Shown here piece by piece: positions 30,731 to 32,351 of a stretch of DNA of 32,351 nt. Location of the stretch: assembly GCA_033557685.1 (NCBI GenBank), contig JAWQRN010000276.1:1-32351 (forward strand), read 5' to 3'. This stretch comes from Sperchopsis tessellata. Lineage: Eukaryota > Arthropoda > Insecta > Coleoptera > Hydrophilidae. The notes under the pieces are model-generated. The model was not told where the DNA came from. It searched no databases and saw only the letters and a list, made by a program, of their open reading frames with translations. Each line of letters opens with the position of its first letter. The first letter of the stretch is position 1. The translations under genes and the position numbers were made by a program.

Positions 30731-31503
30731 TTAGTTCTCATTTATGAGACAGTTTAGAAGAATGGGACTATCTCTACATGCTAAATTGAAAATCTCAGTT
30801 TCAGAGTCTGTTTCATTTTCTAAATAATTTTGTTTGAAATTCTTAGTTTTGCATACTTTGGCTAAATGCCCTACTTTACTGCAAATTTTACATTTGTACT
30901 CCCTGTACTTACAATTTTTAAACAAATGATTAGTCTTGCCACATGTGTAGCAAGTTACCTTTTTGTTATTGTTTGGTCCTTGTTTTGGGTCGCCTTGACC
31001 CTTTTTACTGATTCTGCTGTTCCCCCTGCCTCGTCCTTGATCCTTGCCTATCTTATTAACGTTGACCGCCTTGGCCATCGTTGCTTCCTTCCTTAGGGAT
31101 AAAGTCAGGACCTCTTGGAGACTGGTAATTTTCTCTATGTTGTCTGCTACCAATTAAAATAATTGCCGATTTATTCCCACAATAAACTTGTCTTTCAGCA
31201 CGTTTGTTAGATTCATTGGGTAATTGTTCCGCCTTGTAAAACTGCCGCCTTTCTTGTATATGCACACATGTGGAACATACTGCTTGCTAAGCATTTCACA
31301 TAACGAGTTAAATGTCTTTGCTGTGGGTAATGTGGGGAAGCACAAATCCCTTAGCGTACTTCCGCACCTATAACGGACAATAATGTTGCAGCTTGCCTTT
31401 CAATAGGTACCTGATTAGCCACAAAATACTGCTCTTGCTGTTCTTGGTATCGTTCCCAGTTGTCGGTGACATCCAACTCTTGAATATTTCCTAACAGCGC
31501 CAT
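30731..31503 (-). pseudogene. gypsy gag with two zinc knuckles, frameshifted
   Basis: The likely start ATG is at 31501-31503, about 80 bases after the primer-binding site. The first frame (MALLGNIQELDVTDNWERYQ and onward, to LLSVIGAEVR) stops near 31368. It continues in two further frames (31154-31345 and 31056-31265), whose TAKTFNSLCEMLSKQYVPH matches the capsid region of Mag-like gag. The nucleocapsid part (30731-31153) is open and contains two perfect C-x2-C-x4-H-x4-C knuckles, at residues 68-81 and 88-101 of that frame, preceded by a Gly/Lys-rich stretch. Gag would package the element RNA. At least two frameshifts are present. Confidence 0.85.
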
Positions 31504-31581
31504 GCTATTAATTCTTGGATATGTTTATTTATCTATTTAAATATCGGCAATCTCGAACTTAATTAAATAGTTACTCACTTG

Positions 31582-31599
31582 GTTTATCCTTGTCGCCAC
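31582..31599 (-). other. Primer-binding site of the gypsy element
   Basis: Directly after the LTR end, read on the - strand, GTGGCGACAAGGATAAACC begins. TGGCGAC(A/G)AGGAT is the usual tRNA primer complement seen downstream of Mag-like LTRs. I did not identify the tRNA. Confidence 0.65.
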
Positions 31600-31807
31600 T
31601 GTAATAACTTACGCAGTAGTTATTTTTATATATTTATTTACAAACTAATATTTACAAAATGAAAGTGTTTACACTAGGATAGTCGTTACCAGAATGTTTT
31701 GGTAAAACATTCGCTGCCATTATTTTCTAGCAAACATTGCTACCAACTTAAAATATAATTAAACCTTGAGGAAATAAATGTATATATAAAAATTCAAATA
31801 TGTCACA
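31600..31807 (-). repeat. 5' LTR of the gypsy element (208 bp)
   Basis: On the - strand it begins TGTGACATATTTGAA at 31807 and ends GTAAGTTATTACA at 31600, the standard TG...CA borders. It contains a TATATATAC stretch near its start and AATAAA near its end (TTTGTAAATAAATATATAAA), usable as promoter and poly(A) signals. A matching 3' LTR in direct orientation is not present in the window. The right border rests on the TGT start and on its match to the inverted copy at 27794. Confidence 0.75.
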
Positions 31808-32030
31808 ATGTTATTAACACTTCTCATCCTATGGACTTCGATACCGCGCAAGTTCTCGATATAGAATCTAGCAATCAGCAGCAGAATGGAAGCCTTCCAT
31901 ATTTACCGCCACCTTGGTAACACCATGGAATGCCAAATCCGATATTGATGGCCTGTCTTCATATGCATCCCTTTTAGATTTTAAAACCAAAAATTCAATA
32001 CCTTCGAATGAATAAAAAATTCATTTATTT
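31808..32030. other. Flank of the gypsy element
   Basis: No gene recognised. I could not match a target-site duplication to the left end of the element, consistent with the 3' LTR having been lost. Confidence 0.4.
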
Positions 32031-32270
32031 TTATTTTTCATATTTACGTTGTATGTACATAATATTATTATTATAAACTCCGCCCTCAATTACTTGTAAT
32101 TCTACTTCAATACATTCGTGTTCAAGCATTTCATTTGCTAACCTCCAACAGTCTTGAGAGTGCGATCCTGGCTTGCTGATTAGTTGGATCCCTACTATAG
32201 TGTCCTTGTCCAACTGGCTCGATTCTTCGTTGTTTTGACAAGTGAATGAAGTTGCAATTTTGGCTCTCAA
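32031..32270 (-). other. Unrecognised open frame, possible exon
   Basis: A 79-codon frame on the - strand, open upstream to about 32308, where AAACAG could serve as an acceptor. The peptide (for example ISKPGSHSQDCWRLANEMLE followed by HECIEVELQVIEGG) has balanced composition unlike the AT-driven chance frames elsewhere. The stop is followed at once by AATAAA-like sequence (32020-32030). It could be a 3'-terminal exon, a retrocopy tail or the end of a transposon ORF. I do not recognise the family. Confidence 0.3.
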
Positions 32271-32351
32271 ATGGCTGGGCGTAATTACATCAAAATACGC
32301 AATGTCCTGTCCTGTTTAGTGATGTACGCTTATCTCACAGATGTTTACAAT

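Larger units (their letters stand above)
27794..31807 (-). mobile_element. Ty3/gypsy (Mag-like) LTR retrotransposon, defective
   Basis: On the - strand the order is 5' LTR, primer-binding site, gag with two zinc knuckles, protease, reverse transcriptase, RNase H and integrase, which is the Ty3/gypsy arrangement. The leader after the LTR (TGGCGACAAGGAT) and the protease/RT style fit the Mag-like branch common in insects. No envelope gene is seen. The 3' LTR is missing: pol runs to about 27797 and then meets a sequence that is the inverted match of the 5' LTR start. Frameshifts, stops and an internal RT deletion make it inactive. It sits in an upstream intron of Pez, in the same orientation. 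Confidence 0.88.

Noticed and set aside
1..32351. tRNA or rRNA genes
   Set aside because: No cloverleaf with conserved arms, and no rRNA-like segment was recognised by reading; a covariance search would be needed to exclude degenerate ones.

Overview
This is an AT-rich, intron-containing eukaryotic window, almost certainly from an insect. A beetle or true bug with a large, transposon-loaded genome would fit, but I cannot name the species. The evidence is two cellular genes with insect-like products and spliceosomal GT/AG introns, set among decayed insect-type transposons: mariner, Tc1, pogo/Tigger, hAT, PIF/Harbinger, non-LTR and Ty3/gypsy families. There is no sign of bacterial gene organisation.

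Two host genes converge. On the + strand, the last two coding exons (14130-14681 and 15893-16005) encode the C-terminus of a monocarboxylate-transporter-like (SLC16/MFS) membrane protein, followed by poly(A) signals near 16258-16291. On the - strand, exons 25561-25887 and 24666-24794 encode the end of the phosphatase domain of a Pez (PTPN14/PTPN21-type) tyrosine phosphatase, including its active-site cysteine and its stop codon. The 5' exons of both genes are not recognised here. The Pez ones probably lie beyond the right edge, and the transporter ones further left or outside the window.

Left third (1-12.6 kb): a gene-poor stretch with hairpins (1-3000), a decayed non-LTR reverse transcriptase piece (about 3.0-3.95 kb), a 20-21 bp tandem array (4050-4229), and an IS630/Tc1-like transposase remnant whose N-terminus is in frame with a RING-H2-like domain (4866-6044). 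Then come a hAT transposase remnant (6061-7320) and a composite pogo/Tigger-like element (about 7529-11763) that holds a MITE-like block and a complete but internally deleted mariner (8818-9977).

Middle (12.6-24.6 kb): PIF/Harbinger-like scraps, the transporter exons with a hAT-type non-autonomous insertion in their intron, then intergenic sequence. The intergenic part holds a non-LTR element (17335-19735) split by a TTAA-flanked MITE (17972-18666) and by a second insertion, a pair of diverged direct repeats (about 20.0-20.5 kb), a long AT-rich desert, and a Tc1-like remnant with recognisable inverted repeats (23091-23819).

Right end (24.6-32.35 kb): the Pez exons, with upstream introns carrying an I/R1-type non-LTR RNase H fragment (26059-26817) and a Ty3/gypsy (Mag-like) element on the - strand (27794-31807). 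That element keeps a 5' LTR, primer-binding site, gag, protease, RT, RNase H and integrase pieces, but is disabled by frameshifts, stops and a deletion through the RT catalytic core. Every mobile element here looks dead. The best candidates for something unusual are the RING-transposase fusion, the inverted repeat linking the gypsy pol end to the start of its LTR, and the nested DNA-transposon structure.
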